Assembly: GCF_009765225.1 (NCBI RefSeq)
Contig: NZ_VMSF01000001.1
Location: 2,666,001 to 2,730,000 of the forward strand
DNA length: 64,000 bases
Origin: Leifsonia sp. AG29
Lineage (GTDB): Bacteria; Actinomycetota; Actinomycetes; Actinomycetales; Microbacteriaceae
Direction: 5' to 3'
The translations under genes and the position numbers were made by a program. The notes under the pieces were generated by a model. That model saw only the letters and a program-made list of their open reading frames with translations. It was not told the origin of the DNA and made no database searches. Positions 1-8,309 of this stretch are shown piece after piece; the stretch's first letter is position 1, and each line of letters starts with the position of its first letter.

Positions 1-720
1 GAAGCGCTGCGGTCAGCGGGCCAGTCGTACATCGACTTCATCGGCGGTGACCCGTACACAACGGACCTCGACACGCTCTACAACTACGGCCTCAGCGGCA
101 CCTTCGTTCAGGGCAAGAACCTGCCGATGATCATGGAGACCTACGCCGGGAGTTCGGTCGCGGACATCGCGAAGTTCAACGCTCTCGCCGGAAACGCGCC
201 GATGAACATGTACGCCGCCGTAGACCCGGATTCCACCTCCGGCGTCTCGGACTCGGGTCTCTACAACTTCGACCCGACTACTCACGTTGTGACAAGGAAG
301 ACGGTGAGCTACAGCGTCGCTGCCTTGAACCAGGCACTGAACAAGATCAGCACCGACCTCGCGACTCGAGCACCGATCGAGGCTGGTGGGTCGACGCTGC
401 AAACGTTCAATCGCAAGGCGACCACCTCGGTCACCAATCTCAGCAAGGCACTGGGGACGACCAACGTCGTGTTCTCGACGTCGCAGGCCGGTCAGGGGAT
501 CGCCGTCAAACGCGGCCCGAAAGAGTACGCGTTCTTGGCGACCAAGGCTTCGACCTTCTCTCTGCCCTCGAGCCTCGGCACCGTCAGTGCGGTTGAAACC
601 GGCTCGTACGACTCGAACAACACGTGGAGCAGCGGAGGCGCCAAGAGCTACGTGAATTCGGGCGGGAACATCACGGTGCAGCTTTCGGCCGGAGAAGTCG
701 TGCGCGTCACCTTCACCTGA
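1..720 (+). CDS. C-terminal part of a probable secreted glycoside hydrolase (5' end outside window)
   Basis: The reading frame is open from base 1 to the TGA at 718-720, so only the last 239 residues are visible. The first 100 residues (GGDPYTTD, LPMIMETYAG, NMYAAVDP) resemble the late part of a TIM-barrel glycosidase; the rest is Ser/Thr/Asn-rich and ends in a beta-strand pattern (ITVQLSAGEVVRVTFT) typical of a C-terminal all-beta domain. A substrate cannot be named. It converges on a LacI-type regulator, the usual partner of a sugar-degrading enzyme. Family assignment is inference from residue pattern and context; a lyase or adhesin-like secreted protein is possible. Confidence 0.5.
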   Translation, partial: EALRSAGQSYIDFIGGDPYTTDLDTLYNYGLSGTFVQGKNLPMIMETYAGSSVADIAKFNALAGNAPMNMYAAVDPDSTSGVSDSGLYNFDPTTHVVTRKTVSYSVAALNQALNKISTDLATRAPIEAGGSTLQTFNRKATTSVTNLSKALGTTNVVFSTSQAGQGIAVKRGPKEYAFLATKASTFSLPSSLGTVSAVETGSYDSNNTWSSGGAKSYVNSGGNITVQLSAGEVVRVTFT

Positions 721-734
721 GTGCTCTCCATGCT

Positions 735-780
735 CGATCTAGGGTGTGGCGCTTCCCCGGGAGCGCCACACCCTAGATCG
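735..780. terminator. Bidirectional terminator-like hairpin
   Basis: Bases 735-753 and 762-780 form a perfect 19-bp inverted repeat around an 8-nt loop. It starts 15 nt after the stop of the upstream gene, and the stop codon of the convergent LacI gene (773-775) lies inside the right arm. There is no long T-run, as is common for terminators in high-GC actinobacteria. Confidence 0.8.
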
Positions 781-1783
781 GTGCGGGACCGCTCGATCCG
801 CGGACGACGATCCGCGCGATAGTGTCCAGCCCCTCGTCAGGCTCGTTCTCGCCGTGGATCCGAGCGAGCAGGATCTGCATGAGGCGCCGTCCTTGCCCCT
901 CTTTGTCCACCGCGACGGTGGACAAGGTCGGGTCCGTATATGCTCCGAATTGCTCATCGTCCCATCCGAAGACACTGACGTCTTCCGGGACTCTGATGCC
1001 TCGCTCCTGCAGAGCGCGGATCGCTCCGAACGCGACGCAATCATTGGCCGCCAGGATTGCGGTCACCCCGGCTGTCGCAGGAAGGCCGTGAACCGCCTGG
1101 TACCCAGACCTGACCGACCAGTCCCCGGGCACCACGTCGTACGACGTCACACCGGACCGTGCGATCGCTTCCAGGTAGGCGTCACGGCGATTCTTGGCCG
1201 ACGTCCACTCCATCGGACCGGCGATGTGAAGGAACCGGCGGTGTCCCATGTCCGCGAGCATCCTCACGATCTCCAGCGCCGGGTCGCCGTCGGCGAACGC
1301 ACCACGAGATCGCATGTTCTCGTCGTATTCCTCCGCGACGACAATTCGGCTTCGCTGCGAGAGCACTCCGTCATCGTCGAGGCCTGTGAGCGATGTGAGC
1401 GACAAAACGCCTTCCACACGCTCGTTGGCCACGAGGGTGGCCACGCGGGCTCGGTCGGCGCGCTCGTCTCCTGCCAGGCTGACGATGTCGACGAAAAACC
1501 CACGCTCGCCCGCGGCAGCGAAGGCGCCTCTCAGGACAGGCGTGGGAACGAATTCTCCGATTCGGGGAAGGATGAGCGCGATACGGTTCGATCGGCGCGT
1601 CCGCATCGAACGGGCGATGAGATTCGGCCGGTAGCCGAGCTCCTTCACGGCCTGATGGATGCGCTCGACCGTTGCCGGCTTCATCCCGGTACCTTCGTCT
1701 CGAAAGTACCGGGACACGGTCTGATGGGACACGCCGGCCAGCTTCGCGACGTCGATCATGGTCGCCGCTCTTCGCTCGGGCAT
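773..1783 (-). CDS. LacI-family transcriptional regulator
   Basis: Sugar-responsive DNA-binding repressor of 336 aa. The N-terminal helix-turn-helix is at residues 9-28 (MIDVAKLAGVSHQTVSRYF), followed by the hinge (YRPNLIARSMRTRRSN) and a periplasmic-binding-like effector domain (ILAANDCVAFGAIRALQERG, VSVFGWDD). The frame is open about 100 codons further upstream, but that part overlaps relic DNA; ATG 1783 follows a purine-rich AAGAAG and gives the usual family length. A 14-bp palindrome lies 37 nt upstream of the start, so autorepression is likely. It probably controls the converging glycosidase locus. The inducer is unknown. Confidence 0.92.
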   Translation of the reverse strand: MPERRAATMIDVAKLAGVSHQTVSRYFRDEGTGMKPATVERIHQAVKELGYRPNLIARSMRTRRSNRIALILPRIGEFVPTPVLRGAFAAAGERGFFVDIVSLAGDERADRARVATLVANERVEGVLSLTSLTGLDDDGVLSQRSRIVVAEEYDENMRSRGAFADGDPALEIVRMLADMGHRRFLHIAGPMEWTSAKNRRDAYLEAIARSGVTSYDVVPGDWSVRSGYQAVHGLPATAGVTAILAANDCVAFGAIRALQERGIRVPEDVSVFGWDDEQFGAYTDPTLSTVAVDKEGQGRRLMQILLARIHGENEPDEGLDTIARIVVRGSSGPAPI

Positions 1784-1819
1784 GGTCGCTTCTTCTTGCA
1801 CTCGCCTTGATCCGCTGGA

Positions 1820-1833
1820 ATGACTCGAGTCAT
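1820..1833. promoter_or_regulatory. LacI-type operator
   Basis: ATGACTCGAGTCAT is a perfect 14-bp palindrome with the central CG pair typical of LacI/GalR operators, 37 nt upstream of the LacI-family start codon. Assignment to that regulator is inferred from position. Confidence 0.65.
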
Positions 1834-1914
1834 CATGGCACACTCGCGCGGCGGGCGAGCCCACGGAATTTGGTCCGGCTGTGATGATGGTCTGCGGGCG
1901 GGAAGGCCGACGAA

Positions 1915-2000
1915 GGTCAGCTGGTCGACATGGGCGTAGGCGTGGCCACCGGAGAGGGCGTCCCCGTCGTGCTCGAGGAGTTCGACTGGCACTCCCAGAT
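1915..2000 (-). pseudogene. Relic of the 3' end of a DUF5666-like gene
   Basis: These 86 bases match 22314-22399, the 3' end of the intact DUF5666-like gene, at roughly 85-90 percent identity by eye with one indel. One frame ends in the same Ser/Thr/Pro-rich tail (TTGTPSPVATPTPMSTS) and stop codon. The match ends at CTCCCAGATG (1991-2000), where the sequence becomes a different pseudogene. A 5' relic of the same gene type lies at 47868-47990. Confidence 0.75.
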
Positions 2001-2426
2001 GCCGAATCGGCATCGTGTTCGTCAAAGGCACAATCCGAGATCGCAGTCCAGCGCCCCCTCCAGCAACTCCGGGACGAACCCAACGGAGCCTTAGGCAGGG
2101 TCTTCGCCCTCCGCCATCCGGCGGGCGGTCCACACGCCGACCCGGTCCCGCGTCAGGTCTCGATAGCGGAACCAGCCGTCACTGTGGGCGGCGACGAACA
2201 AGCGGCGCGTCACCCACCCCTCTCCTACTTCCAGCCACCACGAGGTCGCGTACTCCGCTGTGACCGAAGCCCCGTGCGCGAACATCGAGGCCGGACCGAA
2301 CTGCACCGCAGCGTCATCTACGCGCGTCACGTCTTCGAGCCCGCGCCAGAGGTACCGTTGCGGCGCTGCGCCTTGGCCCGTGAGTTCCGTTGCAGCGGTA
2401 AGCGCCGAGTTCCCGAGCCCGACCAA
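2001..2426 (-). pseudogene. Broken putative glycolipid-binding protein (PF06475-like)
   Basis: Read on the minus strand, one frame gives YLWRGLEDV, a WWLEVGEGWVTRRLFV block, then an in-frame TAA at about 2091. The same frame continues as PELLEGALDCDLGLC and then needs a 1-nt shift near 2035 to read PLTNTMPIRHLGV, the family hallmark (D-L-G-x-x-P-x-T-N-T-x-P-I-R). So the gene carries one nonsense codon and one frameshift, and is cut off at about 2000 by the DUF5666 relic. It lies just downstream of the ArsR gene and was probably its operon partner. Family assignment rests on the motif; no function should be assumed. Confidence 0.75.
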
Positions 2427-2428
2427 GC

Positions 2429-2755
2429 TCAGCTTTCCGAATCGGCCTTGATGATCGCGTCGAGGAGTCCTGGGAACCGGGCGGCGAGCTCCTCATCGCG
2501 GAGCGAGGTCCAGCGACGGTTGCCGTCCTCGCGTTGACGGATTACGCCGGCCTCGCGGAGCACCTTGAAGTGATGGCTCAGCGTCGATGGAGCGACGTCG
2601 ACATCGAAGGTGCCGCAGGCCCGCTCAGGCGACGCCCACAGCGTGCGGACGATCGTCATCCGCGTCGGGTCGGAGAGCGCGTGCAGCACGTCGAGAACGT
2701 CGAAGTTCGCGGGTTCCGGGTGAGCCAGCGCCATGCGGCGCCGTGATCTGGGCAT
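2429..2755 (-). CDS. ArsR-family transcriptional regulator
   Basis: Small winged-helix DNA-binding protein of 108 aa. Residues 22-85 carry the ArsR pattern: LHALSDPTRMTIVRTLW, then the recognition helix APSTLSHHFKVLREAGVI and the wing REDGNRRW. No metal-binding Cys pair typical of ArsR/SmtB sensors is present (single Cys at residue 47), so the signal is probably organic. ATG 2755 has AAGGAGG five bases upstream, which decides the start. It is divergent from a DHA2-type exporter with 77 nt between starts, suggesting it represses that exporter. Confidence 0.9.
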   Translation of the reverse strand: MPRSRRRMALAHPEPANFDVLDVLHALSDPTRMTIVRTLWASPERACGTFDVDVAPSTLSHHFKVLREAGVIRQREDGNRRWTSLRDEELAARFPGLLDAIIKADSES

Positions 2756-2782
2756 GCATTCCTCCTTGCGCTTGCATCGATC

Positions 2783-2799
2783 ATAGCAAGTTGTACTAT
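2783..2799. promoter_or_regulatory. Possible ArsR operator in divergent promoter
   Basis: ATAGCAAGTTGTACTAT is an imperfect palindrome with ATAG/CTAT ends in the 77-nt gap between the ArsR and MFS starts. Binding by ArsR is inferred only from position. Confidence 0.35.
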
Positions 2800-2832
2800 A
2801 TTCGTCATTCGACGTTTATCGAAGGAGTTGCG

Positions 2833-4281
2833 ATGGTCACACCCACCCGATCCACGCGCTGGCTCGCCCTCGCCACCGTGCTGCTGGCGACATTCATGGC
2901 GCAATTCGACTTGTACGTGGTCAATGTGGCGCTGCCGGTGCTGCAACGACAACTCCATGCCGAGCACAGCGCGCTCCAGCTGATCGTCGGCGGCTACGCG
3001 TTCGTCTATGCTGCCGGCCTCATCACGGCCGGCCGACTCGGCGACAGGTTCGGGCATCGGACGGTGTTCCTGATCGGAATGGCCGCGTTCGGGTTGGCAT
3101 CGTTGTGGTGCGGCCTCGCTCAGACAGGGAGCGGTCTCGTCGAAGCCAGGCTCGTCCAGGGTCTCGCTGCATCCGTCATGGTCCCTCAGGTCCTCGCGCT
3201 GATCAGCAGACTGTTCACACCCGCCGGGAGGCCGCGCGCCCTGTCCGCCTTCGGCGTGGTGATCGGCATCGGCGCGGTCGCCGGCCAGGTCGTCGGCGGT
3301 TTGCTCCTGCACGCCGACCTGTTCGGACTCCACTGGCGCCCGATCTTCCTGGTCAACGTCCCGATCGCGCTCATCGGTGTCGTCGCCGGTGCGTTGCTGC
3401 TCCCGCGACATGAGACCACGACACATCCCCGCTTCGACGTCCTCGGCGCGATCTCCCTCCCGGTCGGGCTGGCACTCCTTCTTGTCCCGCTGACGCTCGG
3501 ACAGGATGCCGGCTGGCCGTGGTGGACCTCCGTCGCCATCGTGGCCGGCGCACTCGTCGTGGCCGCGGTGCTGATGTGGGAGCGACGACTCAGCATCCGC
3601 GGGGGCGAGCCCGTCCTCGATCCCCGGCTCTTCCGTCAGGCCGCGTTTGCGAACGGCATGGGCCTGAGTGCCGTCATCTTCGCCTCCTTCTTCAGCTTCG
3701 TGTTCACCCTCTCCCTGTTGTTCCAAGACGGGATCGGGCTCAGCCCCCTGGACGCCGGACTGGCGTTCGCGCCCCTCAGCATCGCCTTCGCGGTCGCCTC
3801 AATCCTTGCCCGGGGCTTCATCGCCCGCTACGGCGCGCGAGTGATCGTCCTGGGCACCGCACTGGCCTGCCTCGGCCTCCTCGCCATCGTGATCATCCTG
3901 GCCGCCGACCGGCACCCCACCACACCGCTGTTGATCGTTCCCATGGTCATCGTGGGCCTCGGCAACGGCACCGCAGTCCCCGTGCTCACCGGCGTCGTCC
4001 TCCAGGGCGTGAAGTCCGGTGCCGGCATGGTCTCCGGCATCCTCACGACCGCGCAACAGTTCGCCACGGCGGCCGGCATCGCCATCCTCGGTGCGGTCTT
4101 CTTCACCGCCCTGGGTACCAGCCGAGACCTCGGCGGCTACACGGGAGCCATGCTCTTCAGCACCACCGGAAGCCTCATCCTCGCCGGACTCGCCGTCCTC
4201 ATCAGCGTGCGTCTTGTGAACGCCGCCAAGCCCGGCTCCCCGGCGCCACACATCACAGGATCTACTGCCGCGCGCCGCTAA
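2833..4281 (+). CDS. MFS transporter, DHA2 family (drug exporter)
   Basis: Integral membrane proton-coupled exporter of 482 aa with about 14 hydrophobic segments. TM1 carries the DHA2 pattern MAQFDLYVVNVALPVLQ, and loop 2-3 has the MFS motif A (GRLGDRFGHRTVF). The start ATG 2833 is preceded by GAAGGAG; the frame extends upstream, but that part antisenses the ArsR gene and its promoter. The C-terminus ends in a short Pro/Ala tail. Divergent from ArsR. Substrate unknown; drug or toxic metabolite efflux is the family role. Confidence 0.9.
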   Translation: MVTPTRSTRWLALATVLLATFMAQFDLYVVNVALPVLQRQLHAEHSALQLIVGGYAFVYAAGLITAGRLGDRFGHRTVFLIGMAAFGLASLWCGLAQTGSGLVEARLVQGLAASVMVPQVLALISRLFTPAGRPRALSAFGVVIGIGAVAGQVVGGLLLHADLFGLHWRPIFLVNVPIALIGVVAGALLLPRHETTTHPRFDVLGAISLPVGLALLLVPLTLGQDAGWPWWTSVAIVAGALVVAAVLMWERRLSIRGGEPVLDPRLFRQAAFANGMGLSAVIFASFFSFVFTLSLLFQDGIGLSPLDAGLAFAPLSIAFAVASILARGFIARYGARVIVLGTALACLGLLAIVIILAADRHPTTPLLIVPMVIVGLGNGTAVPVLTGVVLQGVKSGAGMVSGILTTAQQFATAAGIAILGAVFFTALGTSRDLGGYTGAMLFSTTGSLILAGLAVLISVRLVNAAKPGSPAPHITGSTAARR

Positions 4282-4308
4282 CCCCGGACCGCACCGAAAG
4301 GACCGCCA

Positions 4309-4496
4309 TGAACCAGACATTCGGCCTCTATCCGGAGGCGTGGCTGCGACTGCACGCAGCCGACGCGACACGCCTGCATTCGAACCCAGCACGCCGACCC
4401 GAGGAGCAGGACGACGCCTGCGAGAAAGAACTGGACCGCCATGCCATCGCCCTCATCGTGGCACCCCCGCTCAACGACGGAAAGTGTAACTACTAG
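4309..4496 (+). CDS. Small hypothetical ORF (62 aa)
   Basis: ATG 4309 follows GAAAGGA with good spacing, 27 nt after the MFS stop, and the ORF ends at TAG 4494-4496 inside the TetR operator. The product (MNQTFGLYPEAWLRLHAADA onward) is charged, has no membrane segment and resembles nothing I recognise. Its favour lies in the ribosome binding site and position; it may be a chance ORF or a truncated gene. Confidence 0.3.
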
Positions 4497-4504
4497 TATG
4501 TACA
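4485..4504. promoter_or_regulatory. TetR-type operator overlapping the TetR start
   Basis: TGTAACTACTAGTATGTACA is an almost perfect 20-bp palindrome: TGTA, two bases, TACTAGTA, two bases, TACA. It covers the first possible ATG (4498) of the TetR gene, the classic layout for autorepression. Confidence 0.75.
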
Positions 4505-5082
4505 TCATGAGCGCAGATACGAGGGATCTCCTGATCGAGTCGACCAGAGAGCTGATGTGGGATCGGGGGTACGCGGCGATGAGTCCGCGCGCGATCCTGG
4601 TTGCCTCGGGCGTGGGGCAGGGCAGCATGTACCACCACTTCAGCGGCAAGGAGCAGCTGGCGGCGGCAGCGATCGAGCGCAATGCGGAGCAGATGCGGGC
4701 GCAGGTGGCCGACGACCTCGCGGGTCCGGGAACCGCCGTCGAGCGCATCGGCCGGTACCTGCATCGCGAGCGGGAGGTGCTGAAGGGCTGCCGGTTCGGC
4801 AAGCTGGCTCAGGACCCGGATGTCGATGCCTCAGACGTGCTGCACGGGTCTGTCGATGAGATGTTCGCGTGGCTGCAGGATGCACTGGCGACGGTGGTCC
4901 GGGAGGGGCAGGAGGCCGGCGAGCTACCGGCCGGTCTCGACGCGGCACGTATCGCGGCGACGATCGCGGCGACGCTGCAGGGCGGTTACGTCCTGGCTCG
5001 AGCCGCACAGGATGGCGGGGCCTTTCACGACGCCGTCGACGGGCTGCTCGACCTGCTGGCCGCCAGTTCGGGCGGCGCCTGA
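4498..5082 (+). CDS. TetR/AcrR-family regulator
   Basis: Repressor of about 190 aa. N-terminal helix-turn-helix: STRELMWDRGYAAMSPRAI, then the recognition helix GVGQGSMYHHFSGKEQL; the ligand domain follows, with a single Cys in GCRFGKL. Two starts are possible, ATG 4498 inside the operator and ATG 4507 (MSADTRDLL), and neither has a clear ribosome binding site; 4507 may be the real one. It is the first gene of a run with the cupin gene starting one base after its stop, then DUF4865, MFS and YciI-like genes, which it most likely represses. Confidence 0.88.
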   Translation: MYIMSADTRDLLIESTRELMWDRGYAAMSPRAILVASGVGQGSMYHHFSGKEQLAAAAIERNAEQMRAQVADDLAGPGTAVERIGRYLHREREVLKGCRFGKLAQDPDVDASDVLHGSVDEMFAWLQDALATVVREGQEAGELPAGLDAARIAATIAATLQGGYVLARAAQDGGAFHDAVDGLLDLLAASSGGA

Positions 5083-5083
5083 C

Positions 5084-5515
5084 ATGCGGGTACTCGGCAG
5101 GGGTGGACCGGACGAGTCGGGACCCGCGTCGATCGTGACGGGCGCTGCGTGGGTGCGCGGTCTTGCGCGGCCGCCCGCACCCTCCCGCCTGGTGGTGGAA
5201 GAAGTGACGTTCGCGCCCGGCTCCTACACGGTGTGGCACTCGCACCCCTTCGGGCAATTGGTCGTCGTCACCGCCGGGAACGGCTGGCTCCAGAGCCGAG
5301 GGCGACCGGCCGTCGCGCTCTCCACCGGCGACGCCGTATGGATCGAACCCGGGGAAGAGCACTGGCATGGATCGACGCCCGAGACCCTCCTGACCCATCT
5401 GATCATCCAGGAGCACGACGACGGGGTAGACGCCCATTTCACCTGCGCCCTCGCCGACGGCTCGTATCCGCCCGTGACTGCACGGGCGACTGAGAACGAA
5501 GGACCCACCGCATGA
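5084..5515 (+). CDS. Cupin domain-containing protein
   Basis: Protein of 143 aa with one small beta-barrel. Motif 1 reads YTVWHSHPFGQLVVVTAGNG (metal ligands H-x-H and Q) and motif 2 reads GDAVWIEPGEEHWHGS (His ligand), so a metal site is probably intact. A Pro/Arg-rich lead (residues 1-35) precedes it. ATG lies one base after the TetR stop and the 3' end overlaps the DUF4865 start by 4 bp, so the genes are translationally coupled. Such cupins act in small-molecule oxidation or decarboxylation; the substrate is not evident. Confidence 0.85.
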   Translation: MRVLGRGGPDESGPASIVTGAAWVRGLARPPAPSRLVVEEVTFAPGSYTVWHSHPFGQLVVVTAGNGWLQSRGRPAVALSTGDAVWIEPGEEHWHGSTPETLLTHLIIQEHDDGVDAHFTCALADGSYPPVTARATENEGPTA

Positions 5516-6087
5516 TCGCCGCCCAGTACGAAATCCTCCTGCCCGCCGACTACGACATGGAAGTCATCCGGCGCCGCGTCCGTGAGCGCGGCGCCGCGCT
5601 CGACGCCCGGGCAGGCCTCGGGTTGAAGGCCTACCTCGTCCGGGACATCGCCGAAGGCTCGGCTGTGAACGCGTACGCTCCGTTCTACCTGTGGCGCGAT
5701 CCCGCGGCCACGGCCGCATTCCATTGGGGCGGTCAGGGTTTCTCCGGAATCGTTCGCGACTTCGGTCGGCCTGTCGTGCGGACGTGGATCGGCGGGGGCT
5801 TCGCGCGCGGCCGCGCATTCTCCGCGCAGCCCTCGCATGCGCTCCTGCGCACGAGAGCACTCCCGCCTGACGTCGACCCGGTCGAGGCCGCGGAGTTCCT
5901 CTCCAGCGTCGCCGTCGCGAGCCCAGGCGGGAACGTGCACTCCCACGCCTGGGGCATCGACCCGACCAGTTGGCAGTCGGTCGAGTTCACTTTGCTCACC
6001 GCCCACCCCGGCCAGACGACGGACGCGGAGACCGTCGTCTACACCGTGCTCCGCCTCTCATCACCCGAAATCGAGGCGCTGCGGTGA
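5512..6087 (+). CDS. DUF4865 family protein
   Basis: Protein of 191 aa starting MIAAQYEILLPADYDMEVI, with later blocks GLGLKAYLVRD, VNAYAPFYLWRD and RTWIGGGFARG that fit DUF4865. There is no signal peptide or membrane segment. The fold suggests a dimeric alpha/beta-barrel related to monooxygenase-like proteins, but no function is established. It overlaps the cupin stop and the following MFS start by 4 bp each, so it is made in fixed ratio with both. Function inferred only as part of the operon's detoxification or export task. Confidence 0.85.
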   Translation: MIAAQYEILLPADYDMEVIRRRVRERGAALDARAGLGLKAYLVRDIAEGSAVNAYAPFYLWRDPAATAAFHWGGQGFSGIVRDFGRPVVRTWIGGGFARGRAFSAQPSHALLRTRALPPDVDPVEAAEFLSSVAVASPGGNVHSHAWGIDPTSWQSVEFTLLTAHPGQTTDAETVVYTVLRLSSPEIEALR

Positions 6088-7502
6088 CAGCCGGTCTCTC
6101 GATCTCGTCGTCCCCTGTCGTCGGAGGGACGGCCCGGTCCCGGGGAGCATGGGCGATCTATCTCGGCATGATCGTGGTGACCCTCGACGGGTCAGCTCTG
6201 AACCTGGCGCTGCCGACCATCGGCTCCGACCTCGGTGCGACCGCGTCCGGGCTGGAATGGGTCGTCAACGCGTACACCCTCCCGCTGGCCAGCCTGCTGC
6301 TGGTAGCGGGGACCATCGGCGACCGGACCGGCGCCCGGACCTTGTTCGTCGCCTCCGCCGGCGGGTTCGGCCTCGCCTCCGTCGCTTGCGCCCTCGCCCC
6401 GACGCTGCCGCTCTTGATCACGTTCCGCGCGATCCAGGGCGTCTTCGCGGCCGGGCTCCTGCCGATGGTGCTCGCGCTCGTCGTCAAGACCATCACAGAC
6501 CCGGCAGAGCAGGCCAAGGCGGTCAACCTCGTCGCCGTCTCCGGTGGGATCGCCATAGCCGCCGGCCCCCTCCTCGGCGGGCTCCTCACCGACAGCATCG
6601 GGTGGCGCGCGGCGTTCTGGCTCACCGTCGCCCCGATCGCCGCAGCAGTCCTCCTCATCCTCCGAACGCCCGAGACCTCCCGTGGTGAACGAAGGCGCAT
6701 CGACCTTCCGGGGCAACTGGCCGGCACCCTGGCGCTGACGGCTCTGATCGCGGGGATGGTCGAGGCCGCATCGGTCGGCTGGACCGCTCCAATCGTGCTG
6801 GCGCTCCTGGCGAGCGGCGTGATCGGGATCGCGGTGTTTATCAGGATCGAGCACCGCGCCAGCGAGCCGATGGTGCCCCTCGGGCTGTTCCGGAATCGCG
6901 CGTTCAGCGCGGCGAGCTTGGGCGGCTTCGCTTTTCAGTTCAGCGCATACGGGCTGCAGTTCGTGCTCGCGCTGTACCTTCAGCAGCGGTGGGACCTCAC
7001 CGCGCTACAGGCGGGTCTCGTCCTCATCCCGTTCTCCCTCGGCAGCATCCTTGCGGCGGTGGGGCTCAATCCGCGCCTGCTGCACCGCGGCCCGAGATTC
7101 ATGCTCCTCGCCGGCACACCCCTCGTCATCGTCGGTGCGCTCATCACCCTCGGCACCGCCGACACCGGAACGTGGAGATGGCTCATCGTCGGCAACGCCC
7201 TTGTCGGGATCGGGACGGGCATCTACTCGCCCAGTCTCAATCAGGTCGCCACCGCGAGTGCCGGCACGGCGCGCGCCGGTCTCGCCTCCGGGGTGTACAA
7301 CACGTCACGTCAGATCGGTCAAGCCACCGGCATCGCCCTCCTGGGCTCACTCATCGCTCTTCCCGATTCGACATCCGGGGTGCGCGTCGGGCTCGCGATC
7401 TGCGCGCTCCTCGGCGCTCTCATCCTCGTGCTCACGGTCGTTTACGCACCGCGGGCCCAGAACACGACGAAGCCGTCGTCTCCGGTCTCATGCGAACCCT
7501 GA
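6084..7502 (+). CDS. MFS transporter, DHA2 family
   Basis: Membrane exporter of 472 aa with about 14 hydrophobic segments. The first segment has VTLDGSALNLALPTIGSDL, the DHA2 signature, and motif A is GTIGDRTGARTLF. The GTG at 6084 overlaps the DUF4865 stop (GTGA), and this coupling decides the start; the longer frame upstream is antisense-like and unlikely. It overlaps the YciI-like gene at the 3' end. In this operon it probably exports the compound sensed by the TetR protein or its modified product. Confidence 0.9.
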   Translation: MTAGLSISSSPVVGGTARSRGAWAIYLGMIVVTLDGSALNLALPTIGSDLGATASGLEWVVNAYTLPLASLLLVAGTIGDRTGARTLFVASAGGFGLASVACALAPTLPLLITFRAIQGVFAAGLLPMVLALVVKTITDPAEQAKAVNLVAVSGGIAIAAGPLLGGLLTDSIGWRAAFWLTVAPIAAAVLLILRTPETSRGERRRIDLPGQLAGTLALTALIAGMVEAASVGWTAPIVLALLASGVIGIAVFIRIEHRASEPMVPLGLFRNRAFSAASLGGFAFQFSAYGLQFVLALYLQQRWDLTALQAGLVLIPFSLGSILAAVGLNPRLLHRGPRFMLLAGTPLVIVGALITLGTADTGTWRWLIVGNALVGIGTGIYSPSLNQVATASAGTARAGLASGVYNTSRQIGQATGIALLGSLIALPDSTSGVRVGLAICALLGALILVLTVVYAPRAQNTTKPSSPVSCEP

Positions 7503-7858
7503 TGGCGGCGCCGACGATCGTTGCTCCGGCCGCTGGAAGCGATCGGCGTCGGCTGTTCGCTCTCCACATCGACTATCTCGTCCCGCTCGCGCAGATCGAC
7601 GCCCTGCTTCCAGCCCATGTGGAGTATCTCGACCGGTTCTACGCCGACGGTACCTTCCTGCTCTCCGGTCGCCGTGTCCCGCGAACCGGAGGATTCATCC
7701 TGGCGGCCGGCGCCAGCCGGAGCAGCATCGAGACGATCACGGCGCAAGATCCGTTCGTCCTGCATGAAGCGGCCCGCTACCAGATCATCGAGGTCGCTCC
7801 GACGAAGGCGTCGCCTGACATCCGAACCGTGCTCGAGCAACGCGGCGTTTGGTCGTGA
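7490..7858 (+). CDS. YciI family protein
   Basis: About 122 aa; residues 20-115 match the YciI/muconolactone-isomerase-like fold (LFALHIDYLVPLAQIDALLP, HVEYLDRFYADGTFLLSGRR, GGFILA, DPFVLHEAARYQIIE). The family His-Asp pair is partly visible (H in ALHIDY). Starts at ATG 7490 or ATG 7502, the latter overlapping the MFS stop (TGATG), are both possible; either leaves an N-terminal extension of 15-20 residues beyond most homologues. Last gene of the TetR-cupin-DUF4865-MFS operon. The exact reaction is unknown. Confidence 0.82.
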   Translation: MRTLMAAPTIVAPAAGSDRRRLFALHIDYLVPLAQIDALLPAHVEYLDRFYADGTFLLSGRRVPRTGGFILAAGASRSSIETITAQDPFVLHEAARYQIIEVAPTKASPDIRTVLEQRGVWS

Positions 7859-7928
7859 ACCACCCTTCGGAAGGATTGGGGTCGTGGCCGTGCACCTGGA
7901 CCGCCGTGTCGGGAGGTGAGCCGCCGGA

Positions 7929-8309
7929 TCACTCGATCGAAGGCACGCTGGCGTTCTCGATCAGGTGCAGCTGCGTCCCATCAGGGTCGACGAGGAATCC
8001 CGCTCGCTGGCCCCACGGCTGCAGGCGAACAGGATGGAGCCGTGGGGCCCCGACGGACTTCTCGGGGACGCCCGCCCCCTTGATCTCCCGGTACAGGCCA
8101 TCGACGTCATCGACCCGGACGCTGCACATGAAGGAGCTCTCCTCGGGCACGAGATCGGGAAACAGGAAGTACTCCAGCTGAAGCTCCCCGCTGCGCAGAA
8201 TCAGCCAGTCATGATCTCGATATGCCGGCTCGAACCCGAACGCACCGTAGAAAGCGATCGTGTCATCAAAGTCGCGGGACGGCAGATTCGGCACCGCGTG
8301 ATCGGTCAT
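7929..8309 (-). CDS. VOC family protein, bleomycin-resistance type
   Basis: Small 126-aa protein with the paired beta-alpha-beta-beta-beta pattern: NLPSRDFDDTIAFYGAFGFE, LQLEYFLFP, VDDVDGLYREIKGAGV, and FLVDPDGTQLHLIEN at the C-terminus. It resembles bleomycin/glycopeptide-binding immunity proteins, which sequester the drug rather than act as enzymes. Convergent with the YciI gene across a 70-nt gap. Ligand unproven. Confidence 0.85.
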   Translation of the reverse strand: MTDHAVPNLPSRDFDDTIAFYGAFGFEPAYRDHDWLILRSGELQLEYFLFPDLVPEESSFMCSVRVDDVDGLYREIKGAGVPEKSVGAPRLHPVRLQPWGQRAGFLVDPDGTQLHLIENASVPSIE

